Made by a program: the position numbers and the translations under genes
DNA from: an uncultured Desulfomicrobiaceae bacterium
Lineage (GTDB): Bacteria > Desulfobacterota > Desulfovibrionia > Desulfovibrionales > Desulfomicrobiaceae
NCBI GenBank assembly: GCA_937989665.1
Contig: CALKRN010000008.1
Span: 18,028 to 82,027, forward strand
Direction of reading: 5' to 3'
Length of the DNA: 64,000 bases
Notes under the pieces: model-generated
Seen by the model: only the letters and a program-made list of their open reading frames with translations
What the model was told of the DNA's origin: nothing
Database searches by the model: none
Shown here: in pieces, positions 26,117 through 34,728 of the stretch
Layout of the letters: the number at the start of each line of letters is the position of its first letter
Numbering within the stretch: the stretch's first letter is position 1

Positions 26117-26620
26117 ATGCACCAACCTCCCCCCACCTTCCAGCGCCTCACTACCACCTATGTCCCCGAAGAGGACCGCATCCGCCTTGCTGGCCAGCTG
26201 GCTGACCACACGACAGCGGTGCTCTGGTGCACCCAGCGGCTCCTGCGCGGCCTCTTACCCCCGCTTTGGTCCTGGGCCGAAAACCGCGCCCGCCACCTCC
26301 CCAACAAAGAGGCCTACCTCGAGTTCCTCCAAGCCTCCGCCCAAGCGCGCCTCACGCCTACACCCCCAGTCGCCACCAAGGGAGGCGAGACCTCATGGCT
26401 GGTTTTGGCCGTGGACCTCCAGGCGGACGAAGCCGCGGTGAGGCTCACCTTCCGCGGACCAGAAGACCACGCCGCCACCCTCCTTCTGGCCGAGGTCCCC
26501 CTGCGCCAATGGCTGGGGATCCTGCGCGGCCTCTTTTGCAGCGCCGGTTGGTCCCTGGAAGACTGGCCAAGCTGGCTCATCTCCCAGGAGATCACCGGTG
26601 CCGCCCCCTGCCTCCAGTAA
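26117..26620 (+). CDS. Hypothetical protein in the ParB-like/radical SAM cassette
   Basis: The 167-residue protein starts at the ATG at 26117, 19 bases after the radical SAM stop; no strong ribosome binding site is seen. It is soluble, with a helical N-terminal half (YVPEEDRIRLAGQLADH, several conserved-looking Trp) and a strand-rich middle (WLVLAVDLQADEAAVRLTF) ending in a Trp-rich helical tail. I do not recognise a family. Codon choice matches the neighbours, and tight spacing suggests it is the third gene of the operon. Confidence 0.7.
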   Translation: MHQPPPTFQRLTTTYVPEEDRIRLAGQLADHTTAVLWCTQRLLRGLLPPLWSWAENRARHLPNKEAYLEFLQASAQARLTPTPPVATKGGETSWLVLAVDLQADEAAVRLTFRGPEDHAATLLLAEVPLRQWLGILRGLFCSAGWSLEDWPSWLISQEITGAAPCLQ

Positions 26621-26692
26621 TCCCCCATATCTTGCCCCCAGGCCGTAGGCCGACTAAAGGGCATCCTCCCTTTCGGAACGTAAGGAGGAACC

Positions 26693-27880
26693 ATGGCCTC
26701 AGGGACGTGGATACACCATCCCAAAACTCGACGCATACTCATCATCTTCTGCCTTTTCCTGGCCGCAGGCGGAGGATACCTCTGGTGGACCCATGGCCAG
26801 GAGACAACGGACGATGCCTTTGTGGACGGCCATATCCACCCCGTCGCCGCCCGGGTCCCGGGGACCGTGATGGCCGTGCTGGTGGAAGACAATGCGCTGG
26901 TGGAGGAAGGGGAGCCCCTCGTGCTCCTCGACCCCACCGACTTCGAAGTGGCCGTGGCCCAAGCCCGAGCGGATCTCGCCACGGCCGAAGCGTTGCTCGC
27001 TTCAGCTTCGGTGGGCGTCCCACTTCAGGCCAATCAAACGGCCTTCCAAGTGGCTGGAGCCGAGGCGAGCGTGGAAACCGCCCGGCGGGCCTTAGCAGGA
27101 GCTGAGGCCGAGGCCCTCGCTGCGGCCCAACAGGTGGCAGGGGCGGCAGCCCTCCTGCGCCAAGCCGAGCTCGATCTCCAACGCCAAACGATCCTCCGCC
27201 GCCAAGACCTCACGCCCCAGGCCAGCCTGGATGCCGCGCGCACCGCCTACAACCAGGCCCAGGCAGGTCTCAATGCGGCCCGGGCGCGCCATGCCGCGGC
27301 CCTCGCAACCTCCCAACGTGCCCGCAGCGAGCTCGAACGGGCCCAAGCGACCGCAGCCCTCGCGGCCACAGGACACGAAGTCACGACCATCAAGGACTTG
27401 GAACGCCGTGCCCATGCGGCACGGGTAGCATTGGCCGAGGCACGGTTGCGCCAAGCCGAACTCCAACTGAGTTATACCCGCATCCTCGCCCCAACCCGCG
27501 GCCGCGTGAGCAAAAAAAGCGTCGAACCAGGCCAGGTCGTGGCCAGCGGCAAACCGCTTTTGGCCATCGTCCCCCTCGATCCAGGGTCCTTATGGATTAC
27601 CGCCAATTTCAAAGAGAACCAAATCGGCCGCATGCGCCCCGGACAACGGGTCGATATCCAGGTCGATGCCCTGCCTGGGGTGCGTCTCACCGGCCACGTG
27701 GACTCCCTGACTGCTGGCACTGGCGCGGTCTTTTCCCTCTTTCCCCCAGAAAATGCCATGGGGAACTACGTCAAAGTCGTGCAGCGCATCCCCGTGCGCA
27801 TCACGCTCGACCCCTACGACCCCAACGCTGTCCCGCTGCGTCTGGGCCTCAGCGTCGTCCCCACCGTGCACCTCGACTAA
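26693..27880 (+). CDS. emrA: EmrA-type membrane fusion protein of a multidrug efflux pump
   Basis: The 395-residue adaptor has one N-terminal helix (about 14-32), the lipoyl half-motif beginning TTDDAFVDGHIHPVAARVPG, a long Ala-rich coiled coil (about 90-260), the second half-motif YTRILAPTRGRVSKKSVEPG and a C-terminal beta barrel. The TDDAYVDG-like motif is characteristic of EmrA. TAAGGAGGA precedes the ATG. With the EmrB transporter one base downstream it would export hydrophobic compounds through a TolC channel; none is in this operon. Confidence 0.92.
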   Translation: MASGTWIHHPKTRRILIIFCLFLAAGGGYLWWTHGQETTDDAFVDGHIHPVAARVPGTVMAVLVEDNALVEEGEPLVLLDPTDFEVAVAQARADLATAEALLASASVGVPLQANQTAFQVAGAEASVETARRALAGAEAEALAAAQQVAGAAALLRQAELDLQRQTILRRQDLTPQASLDAARTAYNQAQAGLNAARARHAAALATSQRARSELERAQATAALAATGHEVTTIKDLERRAHAARVALAEARLRQAELQLSYTRILAPTRGRVSKKSVEPGQVVASGKPLLAIVPLDPGSLWITANFKENQIGRMRPGQRVDIQVDALPGVRLTGHVDSLTAGTGAVFSLFPPENAMGNYVKVVQRIPVRITLDPYDPNAVPLRLGLSVVPTVHLD

Positions 27881-27881
27881 G

Positions 27882-29405
27882 ATGAACGCCGCCAACACGT
27901 GGTGGATCACGGCGAGCGTCATGATCCCGACGCTCCTCGAAATCCTCGACACCTCCATTGCCAACGTCGCCCTCGGCCACATCCAGGGGGCGCTGTCCGC
28001 CGGACAAGACGAGGTCACCTGGGTCCTGACCTCGTACCTCGTGGCCAATGCCGTGGTGATCCCCATGAGCGGCTGGCTGGGTCGCGTCATGGGGCGCACG
28101 CGCTATCTCCTCGCCTCAGTGGTGGTGTTCACGGGCGCCTCCATGCTCTGTGGCCTGGCTACCAGCCTCGAGGCCCTCGTCTTCTTCCGGATTCTCCAAG
28201 GCATCGGTGGAGGCGGCCTCCAACCCGTCTCCCAGGCCATCTTGCTCGAGACCTTTCCCCCAGCCCAGCGCGGGCTCGCCATGGCTGTCTTTGCCATGGG
28301 CGCGGTACTCGGCCCCATCCTTGGCCCCCTTTTGGGCGGCTACCTCACGGACCACGCATCCTGGCATTGGATCTTCTTCATCAACGTGCCGGTAGGCCTC
28401 GTGGCGGTCCTCATGATCCATTCCTTCGTGGAAGACCCCCCCTACCTTGTCCGGCGCCAGGCCGGCGAGATCATAGACGGCGTCGGCCTCGCCTTGCTTT
28501 GCGTCGGGCTTGGCTGCTTGCAAGTCCTCCTCGATAAAGGCCAGCAAGAAGATTGGTTCGCCTCCCCGGCCATGACCGCCCTCGCCATCGTCGCTGCGGT
28601 CTGCCTCGCCTCGCTCATCATCTGGGAACTGCGCCACCCCAACCCCGTGGTGGATCTGCGCATTTTTGCAGACCGCAATTTTGCCACCGGCAATATCGTT
28701 ATGTTCTTCGGCTTTTTTGCCTTTTTTGGCGCCATCGTGCTCTTACCCATGTATCTGCAAAACCTCATGGGCTACACGGCCTGGCTTGCCGGCATCGTCC
28801 TTGGCCCCAGCGGGGCGATTATGCTCCTCCTCCTTCCGGTTGTCGGCCGTCTTACCCAAACAATGGACGCCCGCCTCATCTTGTGCTTCGGCCTCCTGGT
28901 CTCAGGCGCCTCGCTGGTCACCATGGCCCACTTCACCCTAGAGATTGGCATTGGCACGGCAATGATGGCTCGCAACATCCAAGCAATCGGAATTGCATGC
29001 TTTTTTGTTCCACTGTCCTACCTCACCATGGCCTTTGTACCCAAAGAGCGCATGAGCAATGCTTCGGCCTTATTCAACCTCCTTCGCAATTTAGGAGGTT
29101 CCTTTGGCACGGCCTTTGTCACCACCATGCTCGCCCGCCGCGCCCAGCTGCACCAAACCCATCTCATTGAGCACCTCTCCCCTTACGATCTCCCTTTCCA
29201 GGAAGCCGTCTCTCAACTCGAGTCGCTGCTGGACAGCACGGACGTAGCCCTTGGCGCCGTGTATCGGGCCACCCTGCGCCAAGCTGCTTATCTTGCCTAT
29301 ATGGACGTCTTTTTCCTCCAAGCCCTTTTCTTTTTTGCCCTGGCCGGGTTCATGTGGATCGTCCGCCGGCCAAACCATGACGGAGATATCCCGCTGGGGC
29401 ACTAA
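27882..29405 (+). CDS. emrB: EmrB-type MFS multidrug transporter (DHA2, 14 helices)
   Basis: The 507-residue major facilitator protein has about 14 membrane helices. The N-terminal motif LDTSIANVAL (motif D1 region), GWLGRVMGRTR (motif A) and GAVLGPILGPLLGG (motif C of antiporters) identify a drug:proton antiporter of the DHA2/EmrB group. The start is the ATG one base after the EmrA stop. It partners the EmrA adaptor. Confidence 0.93.
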   Translation: MNAANTWWITASVMIPTLLEILDTSIANVALGHIQGALSAGQDEVTWVLTSYLVANAVVIPMSGWLGRVMGRTRYLLASVVVFTGASMLCGLATSLEALVFFRILQGIGGGGLQPVSQAILLETFPPAQRGLAMAVFAMGAVLGPILGPLLGGYLTDHASWHWIFFINVPVGLVAVLMIHSFVEDPPYLVRRQAGEIIDGVGLALLCVGLGCLQVLLDKGQQEDWFASPAMTALAIVAAVCLASLIIWELRHPNPVVDLRIFADRNFATGNIVMFFGFFAFFGAIVLLPMYLQNLMGYTAWLAGIVLGPSGAIMLLLLPVVGRLTQTMDARLILCFGLLVSGASLVTMAHFTLEIGIGTAMMARNIQAIGIACFFVPLSYLTMAFVPKERMSNASALFNLLRNLGGSFGTAFVTTMLARRAQLHQTHLIEHLSPYDLPFQEAVSQLESLLDSTDVALGAVYRATLRQAAYLAYMDVFFLQALFFFALAGFMWIVRRPNHDGDIPLGH

Positions 29406-29735
29406 TCCCAAAGCCATCTCTGACGAGAGCCGAGTTCCTGAGCCGTTGCCTTGGCACAGCATCGTCTCGGTCAGGGATTTAGAACAAACTCCAACGGTGG
29501 AAGAGGGCTTGAATAACCCCTTTTAGTCTCACAGCGCCCACCACAAAACCCCTGCCGGGAGGTTTTCACGGTGCACGGCCAAGCCCCCAGGCGGCCTAGC
29601 GCGGCGGGGTCTTGGGGGCCAAGGCAATGCTGGATTTGGTGGGGGGCCTGCGCGCTGGCAAGGCACAAAACGCCCTGGCGAACCAGCCCTTTCTCGCCAA
29701 GTCATTAAGGGCCTTCCAGGCGCCCAATCTGCTGG
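29406..29735. other. Non-coding gap between emrB and tRNA-Leu
   Basis: No frame here encodes a convincing protein. An A/T-rimmed imperfect hairpin (AAAACCCCTG...AGGTTTT, about 29546-29567) could stop emrB transcripts, but its stem is weak. A segment at 29535-29552 (GCGCCCACCACAAAAC) resembles one at 31887-31904. Confidence 0.45.
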
Positions 29736-29766
29736 AAAAACAAAACGCCCTGACACATCAGGGCGT
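29736..29766 (-). terminator. Intrinsic terminator of tRNA-Leu(GAG)
   Basis: On the minus strand ACGCCCTGA pairs perfectly with TCAGGGCGT around a four-base loop, followed by TTTGTTTTT, 11 bases past the tRNA CCA end. Confidence 0.92.
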
Positions 29767-29777
29767 TGTCGGTGGGT

Positions 29778-29862
29778 TGGTGCAGTGGGAGGGACTCGAA
29801 CCCTCACGGGATACCCCACTACCCCCTCAAGATAGCGTGTCTACCAGTTCCACCACCACTGC
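29778..29862 (-). tRNA. tRNA-Leu (anticodon GAG)
   Basis: Read on the minus strand: acceptor GCAGTGG pairs with CCACTGC, discriminator A and encoded CCA end at 29778. The anticodon loop CTTGAGG gives GAG. It has the long variable arm of class II tRNAs and a T-arm with GGGTTCGAGTCCC. Length 85 nt. Confidence 0.94.
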
Positions 29863-29875
29863 AGGGCAGGAGGGG

Positions 29876-29904
29876 CTCCTAGCCACAGCCTGTCCCCTTG
29901 TCCA
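29876..29904 (-). promoter_or_regulatory. Candidate promoter of tRNA-Leu(GAG)
   Basis: Minus-strand TGGACA (29904-29899) and TAGGAG (29881-29876) are 17 bases apart and end 13 bases before the tRNA 5' end. Confidence 0.45.
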
Positions 29905-29912
29905 GCATTTTT

Positions 29913-30095
29913 TTACTCGCGAGAAATGGCGCTGGCCGGACAGCTATCGATGGCCTCGTCGGCACAGGGGGCCGTCGAGTTGGGATCTTTCACCATCGCC
30001 TTTTCCTCGCCCTCCATCATGGCAAAGACATCCGGGCACAGTTCGACACAGGTTTCACAGCCAACACATTCGTCATAATCGATCACGATCCCCAT
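29913..30095 (-). CDS. Ferredoxin, single [4Fe-4S] cluster (Desulfovibrio type)
   Basis: The 60-residue acidic protein carries C10-VG-C13-ET-C16 and C52-P, the ligand set of one [4Fe-4S] cluster. The second half lacks the other three ligands of two-cluster ferredoxins. Two extra cysteines, C20 and C44, correspond in spacing to the pair that can form a disulfide in Desulfovibrio gigas ferredoxin. It would carry electrons at low potential in the cytosol. AAGGAGG precedes the ATG. It is monocistronic, upstream of tRNA-Leu on the same strand. Confidence 0.95.
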   Translation of the reverse strand: MGIVIDYDECVGCETCVELCPDVFAMMEGEEKAMVKDPNSTAPCADEAIDSCPASAISRE

Positions 30096-30189
30096 AGAAA
30101 CCTCCTTGTTGGTAAATGGGTTTACTCCCCTGTAGCGAGGGGCTTGGCGCTAGGCAAGAGGGAAGCGGCAACTCCAAGCGTTCTTCGCA

Positions 30190-30205
30190 TGGCATACTTC
30201 TCGCT
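30190..30205 (+). promoter_or_regulatory. Candidate sigma-54 promoter of the motB-motA-like pair
   Basis: TGGCATA-CTTC-TCGCT has GG and GC 12 bases apart and matches the TGGCACG-N4-TTGCT consensus except at three positions. It lies 22 bases before the motB-like ATG. The downstream spacing to the ribosome binding site is short, so confidence is limited. Confidence 0.35.
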
Positions 30206-30227
30206 TCTCGTCCCTCCAGGAGGTATT

Positions 30228-30920
30228 ATGTGGACTTCGCGATCTCCCCTCGGCCAGCTGCCCGCCACTCCTCTTGGGGAATCCCCCTGGCCCGAACGTC
30301 AGCCCGTTGACACCCCTCGCCGACCGAGTAGCTGGGCCGTTCCTTGGTCTGACCTCATGATGACGATGTTCGTCCTCTTTGCGGTGCTCTATGCCCTGCA
30401 AGGGGCACGGATGACGCCAAGCGGGCCGCGAGAGACGCCCACGCCGGTCGTCCTCGCCACCGTGGCCCCACCGGCGGCAGCCCTTCCGGGGCCCCTGCGC
30501 GAGGCAGCCGACCAACTGCGGCGCTTAAGCGACTCCCCAGGAGTCTTGACCGTGGAGATCATCTCCGGCGGGGTGCGCCTTGCCCTCGCCCCTCACGCCA
30601 CCCCAGCTCCCCTCCTCAACGAAGTGAGCCGCATTCTCGCCGGCATTCCTCTGCCTGTGCAGGTAGTCGGCCATGGCCGCGGGCCCAAGGCCTGGGAAAA
30701 GGCGTCTCGCGCCGCAGAGAGCATCGCCCAAACCCTCAAAGGGCAAGGTGTGGCCGAAAATCGCCTCTGGGTCACGGCCCGTTATGGCGATGATGCCCCC
30801 ACCTCTGCCTTGGACCAAGACTGGGTGGATATCCTCCTCGGCGCTGCCCCCCAACTGCCGCCACCACATCCGCTGGTTGACGTCCCCCACATCGCTGCTT
30901 GGCTCCGTGGAGGTATCTGA
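30228..30920 (+). CDS. MotB-like stator protein with reduced OmpA-type domain
   Basis: The 230-residue protein has a Pro/Arg-rich cytosolic N-terminus, one membrane helix with the sequence WAVPWSDLMMTMFVLFAVLY (about 36-55) and a periplasmic tail. D42 in the helix matches the ion-binding Asp of MotB. The C-terminal ~130 residues have only a weak OmpA-like pattern (VQVVGHGRGPKAWEKASRAAESI), without the classical TDNxG peptidoglycan-binding residues. CAGGAGG precedes the ATG at 30228. It comes before, not after, the MotA-like gene and overlaps it by one base. It may be a flagellar stator or a MotAB-like energy module for another process. Confidence 0.8.
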   Translation: MWTSRSPLGQLPATPLGESPWPERQPVDTPRRPSSWAVPWSDLMMTMFVLFAVLYALQGARMTPSGPRETPTPVVLATVAPPAAALPGPLREAADQLRRLSDSPGVLTVEIISGGVRLALAPHATPAPLLNEVSRILAGIPLPVQVVGHGRGPKAWEKASRAAESIAQTLKGQGVAENRLWVTARYGDDAPTSALDQDWVDILLGAAPQLPPPHPLVDVPHIAAWLRGGI

Positions 30921-31837
30921 TGGACGTGCGCACGCTCCTGGCCCTCTTGGGGGCGCTCGCCCTCCTTGGCGCAGGGGTCGCCGGCAGCGGAAACCTTGCC
31001 ACCTATGCCAACCTGCCTGGCCTGCTCGTTGTCGTTGGCGGGACCTTAGCAGCGGCCGTGGTCGCCTTTCCTCTGGAGCGCCTAGGTTATACCCTCAAAG
31101 TCGTAGCTACGGTGTGCCGCAGCCGTCGCATAGCGCCGGCCACTATGGTGGAGATCCTGGTGGATTTGTCGGTCAAAAGCCGCATCCGCGGCATCCAGTC
31201 CCTCACCGAAGACGAGCGCGAGGCGTCGATCCTCTTTCTGCGCCGCGCTCTTGGTCTCGTCGTGGACAATCACCCTCGCGAGCAGATTCGGGACCTCTTG
31301 GGTACCGAGATGGCCTCGTTCCAGCAGCGGCGCGAAGAATCCGAACGCGTCCTGCGCGTGCTGGCAGACTTTGCCCCGGCCTTTGGCCTTGCCGGGAGCG
31401 TGGTGGGGCTCATGGGCATGCTCGCTGGCATGGGCGATGTCGCGGCCATGGTGCGCGCCATTCCCGTGGCGCTGACCTCTACCCTCTACGGCGTCCTCCT
31501 GGCCCACCTCGTCTTCCTGCCACTGGCCGCACGGGTGCGGGAAGGCACCGAGCACGAACTCCTCCTCCAGCGCATCGTAGCCGAGGCCATGCTCGCCATC
31601 CAAGAAGAGCGCAACCCACGCCATCTGGAGATGAAACTCAAAAGCTTCCTCACCCCAGCAGAGCGAGGCGGACGCCTCGTGTCCTTAGCGCGCATCCAAG
31701 AACGCTTCGGCATTGGCCACACCGATGCCGAGGGAGCGCATCCTCGTACCACAGAGGCCACAGACACCTCCCTGCCCAGCGCTCCTCCAGCGGCCTCAGA
31801 ACCCCTCGCCAAGACAACCCGCCAGACCGCTGGCTAG
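30920..31837 (+). CDS. MotA/ExbB-family stator protein
   Basis: The 305-residue protein has four membrane helices: two at the N-terminus (about 4-22 and 31-50, with NLPGLLVVVGGTLAAAVV) and two later (FAPAFGLAGSVVGLMGML and ALTSTLYGVLLAHLVFLPLA). The conserved prolines P154 and P178, and the charged cytosolic loop RIRGIQSLTEDEREASILFL, match PomA/MotA. The C-terminal ~60 residues are a low-complexity Thr/Pro/Ala tail absent from typical MotA. The ATG shares a base with the MotB-like stop (TGATG). It is a second stator candidate besides the motA at the window start. Confidence 0.85.
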   Translation: MDVRTLLALLGALALLGAGVAGSGNLATYANLPGLLVVVGGTLAAAVVAFPLERLGYTLKVVATVCRSRRIAPATMVEILVDLSVKSRIRGIQSLTEDEREASILFLRRALGLVVDNHPREQIRDLLGTEMASFQQRREESERVLRVLADFAPAFGLAGSVVGLMGMLAGMGDVAAMVRAIPVALTSTLYGVLLAHLVFLPLAARVREGTEHELLLQRIVAEAMLAIQEERNPRHLEMKLKSFLTPAERGGRLVSLARIQERFGIGHTDAEGAHPRTTEATDTSLPSAPPAASEPLAKTTRQTAG

Positions 31838-32013
31838 ATTTATCCCGCCTTGAGGGCCTCACGAGCCCGTAGGTCGCGTGGGGCGCCCACCACCAAAACT
31901 CTCGCGGCAGCGCATCCTGGAGGGCTAGCGCCTCCCAGGGGCAAGGAGCGCTGCGCCTCGGCCCCTGTGCCGGGAAGCAAAAAGCCCCCAGGCCCTCCCC
32001 TAGGCCACAAGGT

Positions 32014-32955
32014 TTACGCCTTGGCCTCAGGCTGGGCGAGGATCGTGCGGCCCAAGGCCACGTCGCGGGCGATCTGCGCCCGCAGCTCCTCGACATCGGC
32101 GAACTTGCGCTCGCCCCGCAGCCGCTGCACGAGATGCAAGGTGAGGTGGCGCCCATAAAGATCAGCTGAAAAATCAAGCAGATGGGCCTCGACAGAGAGC
32201 ACTTCGCCGCCAAAGGTAGGATTAAAACCGATGTTGAGCACAGCGGGGTACTTGAGCCCATCCCACTCCGCCCAAGCGCAGTACACCCCGGTCTTGGGGA
32301 AGAGCTCGTCGGTGAGCAGGACATTGGCCGTGGGGAAGCCAAGGAGCGCCCCGCCCCGCCGCTGCCCCGGGACGACCGTACCTTCAATGGCATGAAAACG
32401 CCCCAACAGGGGCCGTACCCCCCACACGTCTCCTGCCAGGAGGAGATCGCGGATGCGGGTTGAGCTCACCACGACACCATCCACCAATACCGGCGGGATC
32501 TGTTCCACAACAAAGCCCAAGCGAGCACCAAGTCGAGCTACGAGGTCATAATTACCGGCCCGGCCTTTACCAAAGGCATAGTCATAGCCAATAAAGAGCT
32601 GGCGGACGCGCAACTGCCCCACGAGGATATCTTCCACAAAACGTTCGGGCGGCATGGCGGCGAGCGTCCCGTCAAAGGTGAGGGTGAGGAGGGCATCTAC
32701 CCCGAGGGCGGCAATGCAGCGGGCCTTCTGGGCTGGGGTGGTGATACAGGGCGGGTGGGGCCGACCGGTGAAAAAGCGCACCGGATGGGGATCAAAGGTC
32801 ACCACCACCGCGGGCACGCCCAAGGCACGGGCTGCATCCCGCGTACGCCCAATGAGGGCCTGATGCCCGAGATGCACGCCATCGAAATTACCGATGGTCA
32901 GACACGAACCGGCAGCGATGCCGGGGATTTGCTGTGCATGGGTAGCCTGAACCAT
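32014..32955 (-). CDS. ribF: Bifunctional riboflavin kinase/FMN adenylyltransferase RibF
   Basis: The 313-residue enzyme makes FMN and then FAD. The N-terminal adenylyltransferase has IGNFDGVHLGHQ (about 21-32), FDPHP, IGYDYAFGKGRAG and SSTRIR. The C-terminal kinase has GEGTV-like EGTVVPGQRRG, LGFPTANV, KTGVYCAW, NIGFNPTF and the catalytic Glu in SVEAHLLDF. It starts at the ATG at 32955 behind GGGGGG. It is monocistronic, divergent from the AsmA gene. No FMN riboswitch is seen. Confidence 0.95.
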   Translation of the reverse strand: MVQATHAQQIPGIAAGSCLTIGNFDGVHLGHQALIGRTRDAARALGVPAVVVTFDPHPVRFFTGRPHPPCITTPAQKARCIAALGVDALLTLTFDGTLAAMPPERFVEDILVGQLRVRQLFIGYDYAFGKGRAGNYDLVARLGARLGFVVEQIPPVLVDGVVVSSTRIRDLLLAGDVWGVRPLLGRFHAIEGTVVPGQRRGGALLGFPTANVLLTDELFPKTGVYCAWAEWDGLKYPAVLNIGFNPTFGGEVLSVEAHLLDFSADLYGRHLTLHLVQRLRGERKFADVEELRAQIARDVALGRTILAQPEAKA

Positions 32956-33083
32956 AAGTCCCCCCAAACCTGAGAAGAGAGCCCCTACCCCAGGCAGCGA
33001 CAGGCTTCAAGAAACGAAGACTTCCTTTTTGTCCGACTTTCCTGCACAGCGAGGATACTCTGGTCGCTCCTCAGGAGGTCCCT

Positions 33084-34673
33084 ATGCGTCGGCGCAGATG
33101 GATTGCCGTGGTGTTCGTCGTCCTCGTGGCCGTGGGCTGGGGGGTGAGCTGGTGGCTGGCCCAAAATCTCGCCGAGCACCTCAGTGCCATCCTCAGCCAA
33201 ACCTTCCAGCGCCCGGTCACCCTCACCCGGGCCTCCCTCCATCTCCTCCCACTCCAGCTCTCGATGCATGAGCTGCGCCTCGCTGGCCCGACAGCCGACA
33301 GCCGTCCCCTGCTCGAGGCGCAAGAAGCCCATTTTCTCCTCGACCTTGGGGCGCTGCGCACCAACACCATGGTCTTCCCAGAAGTCCGCCTCCAAAGCCC
33401 CCGCCTTTTCCTCCACCGCTTCGCCAACGGCACCGACAACTTCCCGCGGCGTGCTGAGGGGTCTGGCATCGCAGCACCCATGACCGCCACTCTAAGCCCG
33501 TCTCCCTCCCTGACCTGGCAGATCGACCGCCTCGTTGTGGAAAACGGCCAAGTGGAAGTCCGGGATGAAGCGGCCGGCTTCACCGCCCACCTCGCCCAAT
33601 GGGAGCTCGAAGCCGGCCCCATCCGACCGGGGGCCCCCATCCCCTTCCACGTGGCCACCCGCTGGCAGGTCCTCGAGACCAACGGCACCCTGCGCTTGGA
33701 AAATGCGCGCCTCTCCCTCGATCCTTTGCGCATCGAGGCGCAGAAGTACACTGCCGCCATCGCCCACCCCCAGGTCCAGGTCCCGCACGCCCATGGGAGC
33801 GTTGATGTCACCCTCCGGGCCGAGCGAGCCGGTGGGCCATCTTGGGGGTGGATGCGGGCCATCCAGGGCCATGGCTCCTGGAAGGCGAGTGCCGTCTCCC
33901 TCGGCGCCCTCCAGCTCGCTGCCACAACGGCAGAGTTCCAGGCCACCGAAGGCCGCCTCCGCGTCTCCCGTCTCGAGGCCAAACTGGCAGGAGGGGTCCT
34001 CCACGGGTCGCTCTCCTGGGATGGACGGGGGGACCAACTTGCCCATCGCCTCCAGTTCGACGGGGCTGGCATCGATGTGGCCACCGTCCTCACGGCCCTC
34101 GGCCAACCGGCAAGGTTGCGCGGCACAGCGGCCGCATCGGCCGAGCTCCAGGCCCACGGGACAACCGCCGAGGCCCTAATCCGCAGTCTCGATGGGGAGC
34201 TGGCACTTGAACTCCACGACGGCGCCATCTTCGGTGTTCCCCTGGGCGAAGCCCTGCGGGGTGCAGCCCCACTACTTACCCCACCCACCCTTGCCCGCCG
34301 CCAGGATATCGCCTTTACCGCCCTCGCGGCCCGCGGCCCGGTCCATAAGGGCACCTTCCAGGGGGCCATATCTGGCCACGGCCCGTGGTTCCTCCTGCAG
34401 GGAAACGGGCAGCTCCAACTTCCCCAACGCCAGCTGGCGGCAAACCTCCAGATCACGGCCACAGCTCAGGCGGCCCAGGAGCTCGGTCCACTTGTGGCCC
34501 TCGCCCAAGGCATCCCGCTACCCGTGCAGGTCCGGGGCCCCGTGCATGACCCGGCGGTACAGGTGGACTTCCAGCGGCTGCTACGCCAGCGTGCCCCTGG
34601 GGCCGTGGACCGCCTCCTGCGCCAGCCCCAAGGCAACCCCCAAGAGCTGTTACGGGGGCTTTTGGGCCAGTGA
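33084..34673 (+). CDS. AsmA-family envelope protein
   Basis: The 529-residue protein has one N-terminal membrane anchor (about 6-26) and a long periplasmic beta-rich region. The N-terminal AsmA pattern (FQRPVTLTRASLHLLPLQLSMHELRL) and C-terminal segment (IRSLDGELALELHDGAIFGVPLGEAL, then GPLVALAQGIPLPVQVRGPVHDP) are typical of AsmA/YhjG-type proteins, bridge-like proteins implicated in lipid traffic between the membranes. CAGGAGG precedes the ATG. Monocistronic, with ribF divergent and a tRNA downstream. Confidence 0.87.
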   Translation: MRRRRWIAVVFVVLVAVGWGVSWWLAQNLAEHLSAILSQTFQRPVTLTRASLHLLPLQLSMHELRLAGPTADSRPLLEAQEAHFLLDLGALRTNTMVFPEVRLQSPRLFLHRFANGTDNFPRRAEGSGIAAPMTATLSPSPSLTWQIDRLVVENGQVEVRDEAAGFTAHLAQWELEAGPIRPGAPIPFHVATRWQVLETNGTLRLENARLSLDPLRIEAQKYTAAIAHPQVQVPHAHGSVDVTLRAERAGGPSWGWMRAIQGHGSWKASAVSLGALQLAATTAEFQATEGRLRVSRLEAKLAGGVLHGSLSWDGRGDQLAHRLQFDGAGIDVATVLTALGQPARLRGTAAASAELQAHGTTAEALIRSLDGELALELHDGAIFGVPLGEALRGAAPLLTPPTLARRQDIAFTALAARGPVHKGTFQGAISGHGPWFLLQGNGQLQLPQRQLAANLQITATAQAAQELGPLVALAQGIPLPVQVRGPVHDPAVQVDFQRLLRQRAPGAVDRLLRQPQGNPQELLRGLLGQ

Positions 34674-34684
34674 GGGGATTTTTC

Positions 34685-34714
34685 TTGACAGTCCAGGCTT
34701 CCCTTCCCTAATGG
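34685..34714 (+). promoter_or_regulatory. Candidate promoter of tRNA-Leu(CAG)
   Basis: A perfect TTGACA (34685-34690) followed after 18 bases by a weak TAATGG (34709-34714), ending 14 bases before the tRNA. Confidence 0.45.
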
Positions 34715-34728
34715 AGCCTGCGTTCAAC

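Noticed and set aside
32956..33083. FMN riboswitch near ribF
   Set aside because: The gap contains none of the conserved RFN blocks.
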